From Caballeronia sordidicola (lineage in GTDB: Bacteria; Pseudomonadota; Gammaproteobacteria; Burkholderiales; Burkholderiaceae): a stretch of 64,000 nucleotides of DNA. Numbering within the stretch: the first letter of the stretch is position 1; every line of letters begins with the position of its first letter. Where the stretch lies: positions 62,001 to 126,000 of the forward strand of contig NZ_FCOC02000013.1 of NCBI RefSeq assembly GCF_001544455.2, given 5' to 3'. A program made the translations under genes and the position numbers. Below are positions 63,660-64,000 of this stretch, piece by piece. The notes below the pieces were generated by a model, which saw only the letters and a program-made list of their open reading frames with translations, was not told the origin of the DNA and did no database searches.

Positions 63660-64000
63660 TCAAACACGTGCTTCCTCCGGCTCGCAAATGACATCGAATT
63701 TAAGCAGGGCCGTAGGCCCGAAAGTATTGCTGATCGCTACATCCGCCGCATCGCGGCCACGCGCCATCAACACGCGTCCGATCCGCGGCGCGTTGTTGCG
63801 TGGATCGAAAGTCTGCCAGCTTGCGCCGATATATGCCTCGAACCACGCCGCGAAATCCATCGCGGCGTAAGGCGGAGGAAGGCCGACGTCGCTGATATAA
63901 CCCGTGCAGTATCGCGCCGGAATGTTCATGGCCCGGCACAGCGTCACGGCCAGGTGCGCAAAGTCGCGGCAGACGCCCTGACGCTCCTGATAGGCTTCAA
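63660..64000 (-). CDS. Transglutaminase-like cysteine protease family protein, 3' part
   Basis: The gene is cut by the right edge; the last 113 codons are visible. The catalytic Cys segment is GVCRDFAHLAVTLCRAMNIPARYCTGYI. The following His position reads MDFAAWFEAYIG, where Ala replaces the expected His, and WQTFDPRNN supplies the Asp. The family includes proteases and amidases as well as true transglutaminases. Loss of the His suggests altered or no catalysis. The product could be a peptidase-like protein of unknown substrate. Confidence 0.82.
   Translation of the reverse strand, partial: EAYQERQGVCRDFAHLAVTLCRAMNIPARYCTGYISDVGLPPPYAAMDFAAWFEAYIGASWQTFDPRNNAPRIGRVLMARGRDAADVAISNTFGPTALLKFDVICEPEEARV

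Overview
The window is a GC-rich, gene-dense chromosomal segment that looks like Burkholderiaceae sensu lato (Paraburkholderia, Caballeronia or Burkholderia). The evidence is the gene content and order: an rpsF-priB-rpsR-rplI-dnaB block, a pit gene with its PhoU-like partner, an L-Ara4N (arn) locus with arnA split in two, alaA-hom-thrC, and an mfd/ispD-ispF divergent block. Nearly all of it is core chromosome. I see no prophage, insertion sequence, CRISPR array, rRNA or tRNA gene. The taxonomic call is inference.

Layout. 1-3.2 kb: the 5' end of an ABC exporter ATPase, a UspA-like protein, a DUF2939-like membrane protein, a small secreted hypothetical and lexA with two SOS boxes. 3.4-8.5 kb: a sulfate uptake operon (sbp, cysT, cysW, cysA) followed by a CysB-type regulator. 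8.6-10.2 kb: asparaginase and a BON-LysM protein. 10.5-15.1 kb: the glyoxylate-to-glycerate operon gcl-hyi-glxR, divergent from a LysR regulator. 15.2-18.3 kb: ribosomal proteins, PriB and the replicative helicase DnaB. 18.4-20.1 kb: phosphate transport. 20.1-25.2 kb: an SDR lacking its catalytic Tyr-Lys, an NlpC/P60 lipoprotein with a repetitive tail, a PIN-PhoH ATPase, a possible structured RNA, and a Bcp peroxiredoxin.

25.3-32.8 kb: a seven-gene arn locus (arnT-arnE/F-arnB-arnC-formyltransferase-decarboxylase-arnD), which makes and transfers 4-amino-4-deoxy-L-arabinose onto lipid A. 33.1-39.8 kb: a Mth938-like protein, alaA, hom, thrC and an ABC-F ATPase. 40-44.5 kb: nitronate monooxygenase, a DUF1289 protein, outer-membrane phospholipase A and an Nramp transporter. 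45-49.3 kb: a polyamine ABC operon (potFGHI type), convergent with a threonine/serine dehydratase. 50.3-52.2 kb: argE followed by a MntA/HepT toxin-antitoxin pair, the only clearly accessory module. 52.2-57.1 kb: mfd, ispD, ispF. 57.2-60.8 kb: ahpC-ahpD and an OmpR/EnvZ pair. 61-64 kb: a secreted hypothetical protein with a DUF1501 protein, a degenerate squalene/phytoene-synthase-like protein and the 3' end of a transglutaminase-like gene.

I did not find a clearly new multi-gene system. The items most worth a second look are the structured, terminator-ended stretch downstream of bcp (about 24.52-24.73 kb), the MntA/HepT pair placed directly behind argE, and several family members that have lost canonical catalytic residues (the SDR, the squalene-synthase-like protein and the transglutaminase).
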